Shown here: positions 23,526-35,026 of the stretch, piece by piece | Layout: each line of letters starts with the position of its first letter | How positions within the stretch are numbered: the stretch's first letter is position 1 | The notes under the pieces: generated by a model | The model's database searches: none | Told to the model about the DNA's origin: nothing | Seen by the model: the letters and a program-made list of their open reading frames with translations, nothing else | Position numbers and translations under genes: made by a program | Source of the DNA: Sipunculus nudus | Lineage: Eukaryota; Annelida; Sipuncula; Golfingiida; Sipunculidae | Assembly: GCA_026874595.1 (NCBI GenBank) | Contig: CM049313.1 | Location: 76,128,659 to 76,192,658, forward strand | DNA: 64,000 bases | Direction: 5' to 3'

Positions 23526-26339
23526 GCCCTGTCATGTAGTCCAAAACTGAAATGGAACCCTACAAATGTACATACTTAATAAGAAGTAGGTAAGACACCA
23601 TATAACATGTAGGCAGTTACGTCCACCAAAAAAAATTATATGAATTGTATTAATTAGTATGAATAGTATTAGTATAAACAATTGTAATCATGCTGGTATC
23701 TTGGAACAAGTAAACAATATTAACACTGATGAAGAGATAGATAAAATGATGTGTACTTGTATCAGCAAGTATGTTCAAATATTTTTGTTACAGTAAATGA
23801 CCATGGCTTGAATAGGGAAATGGTGCAGTCATCAGATTTAAGATACATGCAGGCCTAATATGGTGTTTGATTTAATGGGTTCAAAATCCCCATACTTCAG
23901 TGGTTTATTGACATCCATTCACTTATGGCACCTTAATTCCAGAATACTTTATTACTTTTAACTTCTTAAAAGAGAGCAGGACAGCTTCAAAGAAAATGAG
24001 ATTTTAAAATGATGTATGTTCATGGTTATGGGTGACACAGCTTTCTCTAATGTTGAACACCGACCATCCTCCTGGCTTGAAACGAGAATGATTGATGATC
24101 TATGATAAGCACTCTGTTCTCAGTGGAAGAGACTGATGATTGAATATCAGCTATTTAGTCTCAAGGAGTCCTGGGATATTGATGAAGATTGTAAAGAATC
24201 AGAACAGAAAGCTGTTAGTTCATAACAGGAAGGGTTGAAAATGATAGATGATATATGATAAATAGCTTTGTTCTCTCTGGTTCAGTGATGACTCAATGTA
24301 CAAATGGCGTTTTAACAAAGACATATTGTGATACATTGATAAACTGCAGTCACTTCTTGTTTCCATTCTGAAAGGAATTCTGTGTAAGATTTTGTAAAAA
24401 GATAATGGTAGCAAGTAAAATTCTGTCCATAAATTGTTATAGAAGATGCTTCCCAAGGCAATGCAGAAAAATTGAAATAAACTTTTTAAGTCAGGTTTTT
24501 TGGATGTTGTGTACTTTGTCCCATCTTTCATTTTCTTTATTTTTTTAAAACTTTTTAAAGGAACAGACACTTCTGGCATAAAACATTTGAGTTGAAAGTC
24601 TGATGTTTACCAGTTGATGTTCAATTTAGAAAAACTTGTAATAAGTGGCAAAAGAGATAAAAAATAATAATTTTTCTGGTTTTCAGGAGATAAACAAGTA
24701 TTGAAATATTTGTAAAAAGATCATTTCAAGATTTTATTTGGAATCAGGGACACCTGATCGGAAAAACTGAATTGATCTATGCATAATCTTGCAAAGTTGG
24801 GCAAACCTAAGTTGAGTCAGGGAAAGGGTACATTGGGGAATGCATAGTCATCTGAGCTTGGTTTCCATGAGCTGAATTCAAGTTTCCATTCAAAGCTCAT
24901 TGAACTAAGCAGAAATAATATGAACTTCAGTTTGATCAGTGTTTTTTTAATAGGTGTCAGAAATCATCTATATACCACCCATGTACCCATATATGGATAA
25001 ACCATCTTTTTATCTCTTCACACTTGTCCTCAAATTAATAACAACTGTTTTTATACGGTTGTCTATGACGAGACGTATTGTGATATACCAACAGTCCATC
25101 AATGTCCCTCTGTCCCTTCAGTCATTAGTGTTGCTGCGATAACTTACCAGCATTTTTATGGATTATCAGGAAACTCAACTACTAACCAATAGATTATCTT
25201 GCCCGAGTTCAATCATAGGCAAAATCCCCACATATTTAATGAGGTTAGAGGTCATCGGGCTACTCAGTGGTGTCTCTGCTGTAACTTAACAGGAGTATGA
25301 TGGATTTGATGAAACTAAACAGAAAAATTAACCAGTTCAGTTCCCCAGATCTATGCATATTGAATGAGGTCTGAGGTTACCATACTTCATTCCAGATGAA
25401 ATTCATTATAAATTTTAACCAATACAGTTTCTCACCTGAATTGAATTCTCAGTAAAATTCACTCATATTTAATGGGCATATTATGCACATTTGAGGTGTT
25501 CTTGTTATTAGTTATGTAAACTTGATTTGTATGTACAATGCTTCCCTTTAAGGGTTTGCCTATCATCAGGGTAGAAAACCTGGTTACCGCAGTGATTTAT
25601 CATTTATACACAATCCTTCACCATTTGGCTGCCTTCACCATAACTCATCAGGTGCTGCTACCTGTTGGTGTGAATTGAATAAGAATTTCTTCAGCCAAAT
25701 ATATTATGAGGAATTATCATAAGATAAATGATTGGAAAAAATAAAATAAAAAAAATAAAAAAAATTTGCTCTTATTCCCAATTCTTATCTCAAGCAGCTG
25801 GTCAAAAACATTGACAAATGATGTAAATATTAGTATTAGAAAAATTGACCTCAGTTCTGCTTTTTAGCTGTTTTAGTGCACAATGACCCAACAAATATTA
25901 AAAATGTAATTACAAAACAAAAGCAAGTATATGAAACCAAGCACGAACAGCAGTTCAGATGTACTGGGATATTCAAGTTAGGGGTAGCCTTGTAACTTAA
26001 TTTGGTACATATTGAGTATACCTATAGATGCACTTTAAACATATATATCCTTCACCATATAAACAGGTAACAGGAACCTCTCTTAGTGCAGACCTTCATA
26101 TAGTGGGTACCTCTATGAAGTGGGCAATTATGTCCAGTCTTAAAGGCACCCACATTATCAAGGTTTTATCAAGTATTTGTTTTTGGTTCAAGACATGCAA
26201 AAGGCCTGTTAACACTTGCCGAAAATTTATTAAAAGGAATTTGAGTTAAAAATCAACAAGGTGTTATTTAGAAGTTCTGATATTTGTACTACTGCAACTT
26301 TTTTTTTTTCTGAAGAAGGGTTTCTTTTTTGTCTTGCAG
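23526..26339 (+). other. Intron sequence upstream of the unc-13 exon
   Basis: No further exon was recognised. I looked for a short exon coding the usual Met-Ser-Leu-Leu start of the Unc13 C2A domain ending in a split Glu codon and did not find one. There is a TTAGTAT-like stretch at 23640-23680 and an A-rich run at 25735-25770. The pyrimidine tract and CAG acceptor for the exon occupy about 26298-26339. Confidence 0.45.
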
Positions 26340-26439
26340 AAAAATACCATACATATGTGACACTGAAGTTGCAAAATGTGAAGTCCACAACAATTGCTGT
26401 GAAAGGCAACAGCCCTAGCTGGGAGCAGGACTTCATGTT
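26340..26439 (+). CDS. unc-13: unc-13 (Munc13) exon, part of C2A domain
   Basis: This internal coding exon of 100 bp follows a T-rich tract and TTGCAG (acceptor at 26338-26339) and is followed by GTAAGT (donor from 26440). The frame starts with the last two bases of a Glu codon and ends two bases into a Phe codon, so both neighbouring introns are phased (1 and 2). It encodes [18 protein letters not shown] then [16 protein letters not shown]. This matches the N-terminal C2A domain of Unc13/Munc13, in which vertebrate proteins carry [18 protein letters not shown] and PSWEQDFMF. Munc13 primes synaptic vesicles at the presynaptic active zone. Its C2A domain is a Ca-independent module that homodimerises or binds the RIM zinc finger. 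The sequence is intact, with no stops. Neighbouring exons were not found. Confidence 0.9.
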
Positions 26440-26470
26440 GTAAGTAATAACTTTTTCCAAATATGTGTCT

Positions 26471-26830
26471 GCTTTTTTATGGCCCTTCTTGAATAAACAA
26501 GTGCCCTATTGTAATCACCCTGTCTGTTGGTGTGTCTGTGTGTCTCAAATACTCCTTAATGATTAAATACTTCTTAAGATCAGTTCCCTCTGTCCCTGCA
26601 TGTAATCAGTCCTTTATTGTATTGTTTTCAAGCATCACTCAGCCCACACTGAAAATCTTTGGGCTTTTTGCGGGGCCCTTCATGGACCTGTCAGTATTCT
26701 TGTTGTTTGTGAAGGTTTCAAATGTGCAATATCCAAGAAAGGGAAATTATCATGAAAATAAAATCTTTGTGAATATTTGGCCCATCATGAAAGCAAAGTC
26801 TAAAGACAAAAGAATGACTTTATAGATATT
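26471..26830 (+). repeat. Possible 5' part of another Helitron-like element
   Basis: Only about 30 bases past the exon donor, TTTTTTATGGCCC begins a stretch with AGTGCCCTATTGTAATCACC and CTGTCTGTTGGTGTGTCTG. Its order (T run, hairpin-like start, GGGCTATTGT..TCACCC phrase, GTCTGT microsatellite) parallels the 5' part of family A. No matching 3' end was found, so the right limit is arbitrary. Confidence 0.35.
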
Positions 26831-27950
26831 AACAGATCTTGTACATTACCTGTAAATCTTATAAATCAGATGAAAGATGCTTCAAATAATATGCCAATAA
26901 CAAGCAGTAAATTAAACTTGTTTCACTTAATGTCAGTATTATTTAATATAATTAATTCATATAAGAATTGAAGACTATTGAAGGCCCATGATGAAATTGA
27001 GAAAATGGATTACTTGCAGTAACACTGAAGACATGAAAATGGCTAATTCATCCCCGCTAATATGAAGCCAACCACAGTTTTGCATAATTAAATATAGAGT
27101 TCTAGTCAAATGTTATTGGCTGATCCAAGGCCAGAAACTGTAGTGAGAGAAAAGTACGACCAATATGATTACATTAATTGCCAACATACAATCATGGCCT
27201 CTTCTTGTTAAAATGGAACTTGAAGTAGAATAGTCCATTAAGGTGCCATAAACATGTAGGCATCAAACTTTAGAAAGAATAAAACACAGTGATAATGCCT
27301 GTTATTATGTGCTTGGTGAAATCCTCATTTATCACTATCAACATGAATAGACAAAGACCTGTGCTTAGTTCCCTATATTACCAGCTTCTGAGTTCTAGTA
27401 AGTGATTCAGGACTGCCTCATTGGTCTTAATATCCAGACATCATGTGTTCCTCGGGTTTGGTTAGTTATCAATAGAGTGCTAAGCGTTAATCCTGATTGA
27501 TCATCTCGAGAGTCGCAGCCAAGGACGGTACCCGGCCGTCTTCCCAGGGGCCCTGTGGTTGGGACCCTTAATGTTAGCTTAACGTGTCCACTTTCTGATT
27601 TTGCATAGTTTTAAGTTTCTCCAAGCCACATGAAAAAAAGCTCATTATATTGATTTTGCAACTTTCATGAATGATATACAGGCACCATTTTATGTGTATA
27701 TGTCATTAATATTCAGACTCTTTACACCTAACTGTTCCAGATTTTCCATTCTTAATGTGGTTTTATGTTTCATTAAAGAAAGCTAATGTATAACTTAAGT
27801 ATGATACACATGCATTTTCTGTCATTTTAACTTCAGTTTCTCCAGGTGTTATAAACTTGTGTTAGATAATTTGTATTATTAGTGTTCCTTCATGTTTTAC
27901 TATAGCAAATTCATAATTTCTTTATATGCCTCACATGGATTTACATTTTT
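26831..27950 (+). other. Intron sequence, no gene seen
   Basis: No next Unc13 exon (expected to code for the rest of C2A, including the conserved 'VWNKG' region) was recognised. A short GC-rich patch at 27505-27560 (GGTACCCGGCCGTC, GGGGCCC) is conspicuous but not identifiable. Confidence 0.4.
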
Positions 27951-28204
27951 AGCTCAGCTGACTATAAGTCATCTGAGTTATAGTTGTGGTCCATTGTCCG
28001 TCGGTCCGTCCGTCTGTAGATGTGGCACATTTTGTACCATAAGATCTAGGAATCCAGAATTCGTCATGATGTTAGATGTCACAAAGATCTCCTACCAAGC
28101 CGAAAAACTGGGCCTTTGTGACTTCGTTCCTTTGAGAAATTAAGGAAAAACCTCAGTTTTTAGCTCAGCTGACTATAAGTCATCTGAGCTATAGTCGTGG
28201 TCCA

Positions 28205-28247
28205 TTGTCCGTCGTCCGTCCGTCTGTCCGTCCGTCCGTCCGTCCGA
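28205..28247 (+). repeat. GTCC/GTCT tetranucleotide microsatellite
   Basis: GTCCGTCGTCCGTCCGTCTG followed by more GTCC units lies about 45 bases inside the 5' end of the inner E element. The outer copy has a shorter version (28000-28018), and A2 and A3 have the same type of array at a similar distance from their 5' ends. A microsatellite near the 5' end is a known trait of oyster pearl-type elements. Confidence 0.8.
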
Positions 28248-30727
28248 AGATGTGGCACGTTTTGAAACCATAAGACCTAGGAATCCAAAATTCAGCATAA
28301 TGTTAGATGTCCCCAAGATCTCCTACCAAGCCGAAAACTGGGTCTTTGCGACTTCATTCCTTTGAGAAATTAAGGAAAAACCTCAATTTTTTATTAAAAA
28401 CCTATTTTCACACTTCAGGACTGCCTAATATCAAAACCACTCATCTGTTTTACCTCATATTTACCATAAATATTCCTCTATATAGTTCCGATGTACATGC
28501 CAGAAATTATGTCTGTATTATTTAATTTAAAAAAGTTATGGGCCCAAACATAATGCATTTTGTAAAAAATCAGAAAAGATATTTGATCACTTAACACAAA
28601 AAATGTTAATGCTATGGACCTTTTTTCCAGTAATATAACTTTAATTAATCAAAATTAAATTGTATACCCAAAATAAGATGAAAATCTTTTAAATTTTTTA
28701 AAATATTAATAAAAATAAAAAATTGGTACCTTAAATTTTGCCCAACTTTGACCATGGCACTTTTTTTCCTGTAAGTACTGTGGATTTAATTTTCACAGCA
28801 TGTTTTTGTTAGCATTTCAACTGTTAACACAAAAAATTTGAAACCAGTTGATCAAAAACTGTAGATTTTAATCAAGTTTTCAAGCACCATGTAACATATT
28901 GTTTACATCAAGCTAGTGTTATGCAGTTTGCAAGAGCTCAGCTCCCCAGCTTCAGCTCTAAGTTCCTTAAATTCGGCATACAGTTAGATTTCTCCAAAAT
29001 GCCCAACCATGCCAAGAATTTGGTCACTAGGACATTCGAGATATTAATGAAAAACTTCATTTTTCCATTAAAAACCCATTGTTACACTTCAAGACTGCCT
29101 AATATCAAAACCACTGATCTGACTTTAATCATAAATAATATACATATTTTTCATTCTCTATGCACATGCCAGAATGATGTCAGTATTGTGTAATTGTTTT
29201 AAGTTATGGGCCCAAACATAATGCACTTTGTAAAAAATCAAGAAATATATTTACTCCCTTAACAAGAGCATTGCTGAAGCTAGAGATTTTTTTGTCAGGG
29301 ATGTAACATTATTTAATCAAGATTCAATTGAATACCCAAAATTAGTTCTGAATTTTTCAAATTTTATTTAGTATAAATATAAAATTAGTACCTTAAATTT
29401 TGCCCAACTGTGACCATGGCACATTTGTTTCCCGTGAGCACTGTTGATATAATTTTCATATCATGCACACATAAGCATTTCAGCTTTTTAGTTTAGAAAG
29501 CTGAAAGAAATTGGCCAAAAATTGTAGCTTTTATTAATGTTTTTTATGAGACCCTGTCAGACTTTGGCTCTCTCCAGCCCCTCTTGAGTCACCTGTATGT
29601 TGACCTTGTTGACCTTTCATCAAATTATGCATGCTTGAGGCGAGGCATACATGGAATCCAGGCAGCTTATGGCAAGCCACAGTTGATCCAGGTGTCCAAC
29701 CCAACTCATCTAGTAGTTTTAACCAAGAACATAACAAAAAACAATAAATTTATAAATTTTTATTGGTTTTTAATAACAAATTAAAAAAAAATAGAAAAGG
29801 AATTTGTTAGTTTATAATAACAGGAAATTAACTTGCAGTTACTGATGATATAAGAATCTTGTATCGATGGGTAGAATGTCACATATTCCAAATAACACCA
29901 TGCAGTCACCTATGGCATTTTTCAGTTCAATTTTAATGATAAAGAAGTAAATCATATTATTCATTACTAATCATTAGGGATCATATGAAGGAAATTAGAC
30001 AAAGATGCAGTTGATAATATTAATCTAGATTCCTGCTGTGTCTAGTGTGTACAATGATGTGAAATTAATCCAAAATGAATTTTTTACAGTTATTTTTATG
30101 CCCCCGCCACAAAGTGGCCGGGGCATATAGTTTTACCCATGTCCGTCATTCCGTCATTCCAAAATCAAACAGTTGTACGGACTTTTTTTCGCAATGCCTG
30201 CAGATATTGGCCTGATTTTTGGTGTGTGGGCAGATAATGACCAGTTACAGATCGAGTTCGCGTTTCATCCTGGTTGACCTATTTTGAGCGTTTTACAGCT
30301 CCTAAACTTAGAAAATTTCATGAAAAATAGAAATTTTCATGACAAATACACATGTACGGACTTTTTTTCGCAGTGCCTGCAGATATTGGCCTGATTTTTG
30401 GTGTGTGGGCAGATAATGACCATTTACAGATCGAGTTCGTGTTTCGTCTTGATTGACCTTCTTTTGGGCGTTTAACGGCTCCTAAACTTAGAAAATTTCA
30501 TGAAAAATAGAAATTTTCATGACAAATACACATGTACGGACTTTTTTTCGCAATGCCTGCAGATATTGGCCTGATTTTTGGTGTGTGGACAGATAATGAC
30601 CAGTTACAGATCGAGTTCGCGTTTCGTCCCGGTTGACCTACTTTTGGGCGTTTTACGGCTCCTAAACTTAGAAAAATTCATGAAAAATAGAAATTTTCAT
30701 GACAAATACACATGTACAGCTGTTTTT

Positions 30728-31406
30728 AGCCCTCAGCTCATAGGCTGATGGGCTATTGTCGTCACCCAAGGTGTCCGTCTGTCCATCTGTCTGTCCGGTG
30801 TATGTCCGTCCGTCCGTCCGTCCGTTCCGCGTCTGTTAACTTTTACCTTGTGAGCGGGATATCTCTAAAAGGATTCACCATTAGAATTTTATTTCATCAG
30901 TGAAGATGTATATCGATAAAATCTCGGTCAAGTTCGAAGATGGGTGACCTTGACCCATTTTTCTGCATTTTAGAGCTGATTATAGAAAAACAATCAGAAG
31001 TTTATATCTCAGGAACCATTGTGTGGATTTTCACAAAACTTACTATGATCATTTGGACTGATGGTCTGTATGTGCTGCACAATTTTGGTGGCGCCACCTG
31101 CAATTTCTGATTTTTTAATGAAATTTTATCGGATTTTTTCAATTTTGGCCTGTTGTGCAGGATATCTCTAAAGGTATTCAACACAGGAACTACATTTCTT
31201 CAGTGTTATTGCATTATATTTACAAAATCTTGGTCAGGTTCAAAGATGGGTGATCTTGACCTACTTTTCAAGCTCACAGAGCTTAGTATAGAAAAAAACT
31301 TAGGAGCTTATTTCTCAAGAAGCATTTGGTGGATTGTTATGAGACATGGTATATACCTCTCCAATTTAAATTTATAAATGATTATCAACTTTTGCTAATA
31401 TTCTAG
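30728..31406 (+). mobile_element. Helitron-like element, family A copy 2
   Basis: AGCCCTCAGCTCATAGGCTG starts it after CTGTTTTT, and ATATTCTAG ends it before TTTCGCAATGC. The uninterrupted host unit at 30531 reads GACTTTTTTTCGCAATGC, so the insertion lies within a T run with no obvious duplication. It has about two core units, one GGTGGCGCCACC palindrome (31087 region) and a GTCC microsatellite. The 3' GGCTGAGGGCT motif and strong hairpin of A1 are missing, so this is a subtype. Confidence 0.75.
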
Positions 31407-31772
31407 TTTCGCAATGCAATGCTTACAGATACTGGCCTAATGTTTGGTCTGTGGGCGCATAATGACCACTTACAGATCGAGTTCGCGTTTCATCCCAGTT
31501 AACCTATTTTTCACCATATGACAAACCTGAACATAGAAAATTTCATGAAAGACTGAAATTTTCATGACAAATACACATGTACGGACTTTTTTTCGCAATG
31601 CCTGCAGATATTGGCCTGATTTTTGGTGTGTGGACAGATAATGACCAGTTACAGATCGAGTTCGCGTTTTGTCCCGGTTGACCTACTTTTGGGCGTTTTA
31701 CGGCTCCTAAACTTAAAAAAATTCATGAAAAATAGAAATTTTCATGACAAATACACATGTACAGCTGTTTTT

Positions 31773-32447
31773 AGCCCTCAGCTCATAGGCTGATGGGCTA
31801 TTGTCGTCACCCAAGGTGTCCGTCTGTCCATCTGTCTGTCCGGTGTATGTCCGTCCGTCCGTCCGTTCCGCGTCTGTTAACTTTTACCTTGTGAGCGGGA
31901 TATCTCTAAAAGGATTCACCATTGGAATTTTATTTCATCAGTGAAGATGTATATCGATAAAATCTCGGTCAAGTTCGAAGATGGGTGACCTTGACCCATT
32001 TTTCTGCATTTTAGAGCTGATTATAGAAAAACAATCAGAAGTTTATATCTCAGGAACCATTGTGTGGATTTTCACAAAACTTACAATGATCATTGGGACT
32101 GATGGTCTGTATGTGCTGCACAATTTTGGTGGCGCCACCTGCAATTTCTGATTTTTTAATGAAATTTTATCGGATTTTTTCAATTTTGGCCTTTTGTGCA
32201 GGATATCTCCAAAGGTATTCAACACAGGAACTACATTTCTTCAGTGTTATTGCATTATATTTACAAAATCTTGGTCAAGTTCAAAGATGGGTGATCTTGA
32301 CCTACTTTTCAAGCTCACAGAGCTTAGTATAGAAAAAAACTTAGGAGCTTATTTCTCAAGAAGCATTTGGTGGATTGTTATGAGACATGGTATATACCTC
32401 TCCAATTTAAATTTATAAATGATTATCAACTTTTGCTAATATTCTAG
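31773..32447 (+). mobile_element. Helitron-like element, family A copy 3 (duplicate of copy 2)
   Basis: It is nearly identical to copy 2 and has the same flanks, because it was copied by the 1,045-bp tandem duplication and not inserted independently. The palindrome is at about 32129-32140. It ends ATATTCTAG before TTTCGC. Confidence 0.8.
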
Positions 32448-35026
32448 TTTCGCAATGCAATGCTTACAGATACTGGCCTAATGTTTGGTCTGTGGGCGCA
32501 TAATGACCACTTACAGATCGAGTTCGCGTTTCATCCCAGTTAACCTATTTTTCACCATATGACAAACCTGAACATAGAAAATTTCATGAAAGACTGAAAT
32601 TTTCATGAAAAATGCACATATATGGACTTTTTTTCACAATGCCTGCAGATACTGGCCTGATTTTTGGTGTGTTGCTTGATAATGACCCTTTACAGATCGA
32701 GTTTGCATTTTGCCCTTGTTGACCTACTTTTGACCATACAACACTTCCTGAACTTAAAAAAATTTACAAAATTTAACAAATGTTTCTATTTGCCCCAGGC
32801 GGGGGCATTCGTGTCGTTCCGACACATCTAGTTTAATATAAATAAAAGCCATAAAACCAGGTGCTTATGATCATTATTTAAATGTGTGAATTTTGTATAT
32901 TCTGGATTCTCAACATCATTGTTTGGTGAAAACTGAATAAATTCCAGACATGGTGCAAATACTTTGTAATTGTATTTAAATACGAATATGATTTTGTACT
33001 CCATTATAAAATTTCTTGCATCAAGAATTGGAATTCAGGTAAAAATGAAAATATATGAATACTCGTGCAAATACTTTCAAAATGTATTCATGAATGCATT
33101 CATGAATATATTCTTTAATATTATTTTAATAATCATATCAGTTATATTTCATTTTAAAAAATCATATGATTCTCTTATTATTTTTAATAAAAATTATATT
33201 TGAGACAATATTTGTATTTTTTTTAATAAATAGTTAAACTCTTATATTATATGTTCTGCTTATAAGTTATATGGCCAAGTCAAAATCTGTGTGACAATAG
33301 TACATTTGTTAATAAAATAAATGAAATCAATCCTCTTCCCTGTCTCCAAAGGTACTATCAAAATCATACATAAGCTAAACAACAACAACTCATAATACAG
33401 CTTATATTTATTACCACACAAAACCAGCATGTGCCTCATTTCTAAATAATATTTTTTTATCATATATAACAGCTGAGCGTCGTGACCCATAGGTCCCTTG
33501 TTTTAATTAAAAACTTATTTTCACACTTCAGGACTGCCTAATATCAAAACCACTTATCTGTTTTTCCTCATATTTTCCATAAATATTTCTCTATATAGTT
33601 CCTATGTACATGCCAGAAATAAGGTCTGTATTATATAATTTAAAAAAGTTATGGGCCAAAACATTTTGCACTTATTAAAAATCAGAAAAAATATTTGGTC
33701 ACTTAACACAAAAAAATGTTAAAGCTAGGGACTTTTTCAGTAATATAACTTTAATTAATCAAAATTTAATTGTATTCCCAAAATTTGATCAAAATCTTTT
33801 TAAATTTTTTAAAATATTAGCAAAAATATAAAATTGGTACCATAAATTTTGCCCAAATTAGACCATAGCAAGTTTTTTTCTCGTAAGTATATTTAATTTA
33901 TTTTTCCCGGCTGGGATACATGTTGATTTAATCTGTTGAATTCTGAAATTTGAAAGTAAAAGCTTAAAAATTATTCTAATTATTGAAGTATTTCAGATGC
34001 CCTTATAAATTTGCATTTTGTATATCCAAGACCAAACTTGCTCACTACAGCCTTGCCTAGGTAACCTTATTAGTGATGCAGCACTGGCAGAACACCCCTG
34101 CTGTAATAAACATACACTTATTCTCATGGGCCCTACCCCCCACCACCACCACCATCACCAATTATATTGCAATATATGGTTTGTTATTTTCAACTGCATT
34201 TCTTTAAATGTAAAGATGTTTTTGATCCACTGTGCACAGCTTTTCTTGAAATATTAATTCAAGAAGTAATCCAAGAGATGCCACGTTGTTCTGATGTAGC
34301 ATTTTTAAGAAATTATTTCCTTTTAAATAATTAAACAAAATATAATTTTACCCATCAGTAGGCATAATTGATAATATATGAAACAAATCATGGATAAATA
34401 ATGGTGCAATTAAAATTGTGAATTGTGGAGTGTTGTTTTCATATATTTATTGCTTTGCAAATTTAAAAAATTTATTTTATAACAAAAAAGAAATATATCT
34501 GTGTGCATAATGTGATGTTACCTGACTAAATAAGTATAAATGTTGATGCAATTTAGATTTTTGAATCAGTTTAAATATTCAGATATATATGATATACTGT
34601 AAATATATAGTAAAATTTATAAACTTAAAAAAATGACTTCACAAAAGAAAAATAGGATCTAATGCTAATATTTGTTCATTATTTCCTGTATCAGTAAAAT
34701 GGAAATTAAAGTTATTTGCTATTTTTTCCATCTCTCTGCCTGTTTTTAAATAGTTAAAAATAATTTCATTTTAAATAGATTTTATCCTTTACGTTTATGC
34801 AGAGATGCAGAGGTGCTGTAACTCCCACCAGTCCTTGTAAGCACCGTTGAATTTAATTCATTAATCTGTATTTATATCCAAAGGTGTTGTAACTCTCCCC
34901 CCCCCAGTCATTGAGCCCTAATTCCTGAGCACTGAGGATAGTATTTTTATTGCAACTTCAAAAAAACATTGGTGATGCAGTTATAACTGTCACAATCAGC
35001 TGAGCCCATGACCCATGGGTCCCTTG

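Larger units (their letters stand above)
30531..32616 (+). repeat. 1,045-bp tandem duplication inside family F
   Basis: CATGTACGGACTTTTTTTCG at 30531 recurs at 31576, and the whole following 1,045 bp, including an inserted A element, is repeated with few differences up to about 32616. One difference is a single GTCC unit in the microsatellite, which makes A2 679 bp and A3 675 bp. Unequal exchange between the 180-bp units would produce this. Confidence 0.85.
30098..32831 (+). mobile_element. Helitron-like element, family F
   Basis: It starts ATGCCCCCGCCACAAAGTGG then CCGGGGCAT (5' hairpin) after TATTTTT. It ends GGCGGGGGCAT, the inverse of the start, then the hairpin GTGTCG-ttc-CGACAC and ATCTAG before TTTAA. 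The interior consists of about 180-bp units beginning GTACGGACTTTTTTTCGCAA at 30174, 30353 and 30533. Each contains a hairpin TCATGAAAAATAGAAATTTT then CATGA. Two A elements and a 1,045-bp tandem duplication enlarge it to 2.7 kb. There is no coding sequence. It is inserted in the inner E element. Confidence 0.75.
28162..33500 (+). mobile_element. Helitron-like element, family E, inner copy
   Basis: The 5' end AGCTCAGCTGACTATAAGTC and 3' end GACCCATAGGTCCCTTG before TTTT match the outer copy. The interior has two related units (about 28360-28760 and 29030-29420), each with CACTTCA.GACTGCCTAATAT, TTATGGGCCCAAACATAATG and TACCTTAAATTTTGCCCAAC. It is itself interrupted by the F element (30098-32831). 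Without F it is about 2.6 kb. Small frames at 28307-28525 and 28921-29193 are repeat translations, not genes. Confidence 0.7.
27951..35026 (+). mobile_element. Helitron-like element, family E, outer copy (interrupted)
   Basis: It starts AGCTCAGCTGACTATAAGTC after a T run (a 12-bp 5' hairpin pairing with GTCATCTGAGCT-type bases). It is broken after AAGGAAAAACCTCAGTTTTT by an inner copy of the same family (28162-33500). It resumes at 33501 with TTTTAATTAAAAAC and continues exactly where the homologous inner sequence (28376 onward) does. It ends CAGCTGAGCCCATGACC then CATGGGTCCCTTG before TT. GACCCATGGGTC is a perfect palindrome next to the terminal CTTG, and TCAGCTGAGC inverts the 5' end. Its own length is about 1.74 kb. 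Confidence 0.7.

Noticed and set aside
20404-23680. TTAGTAT-rich stretches on both sides of the LINE as a target duplication
   Set aside because: They are low-complexity, not identical, and the right one lies about 450 bases beyond the LINE tail.
27505-27560. GC-rich patch as a promoter or CpG island
   Set aside because: Only about 55 bases long, with no exon or transcription start signal nearby.
31002-32418. Near-identical 60-79 codon frames on both strands
   Set aside because: They are translations of the two duplicated family A copies and carry no independent coding signal.
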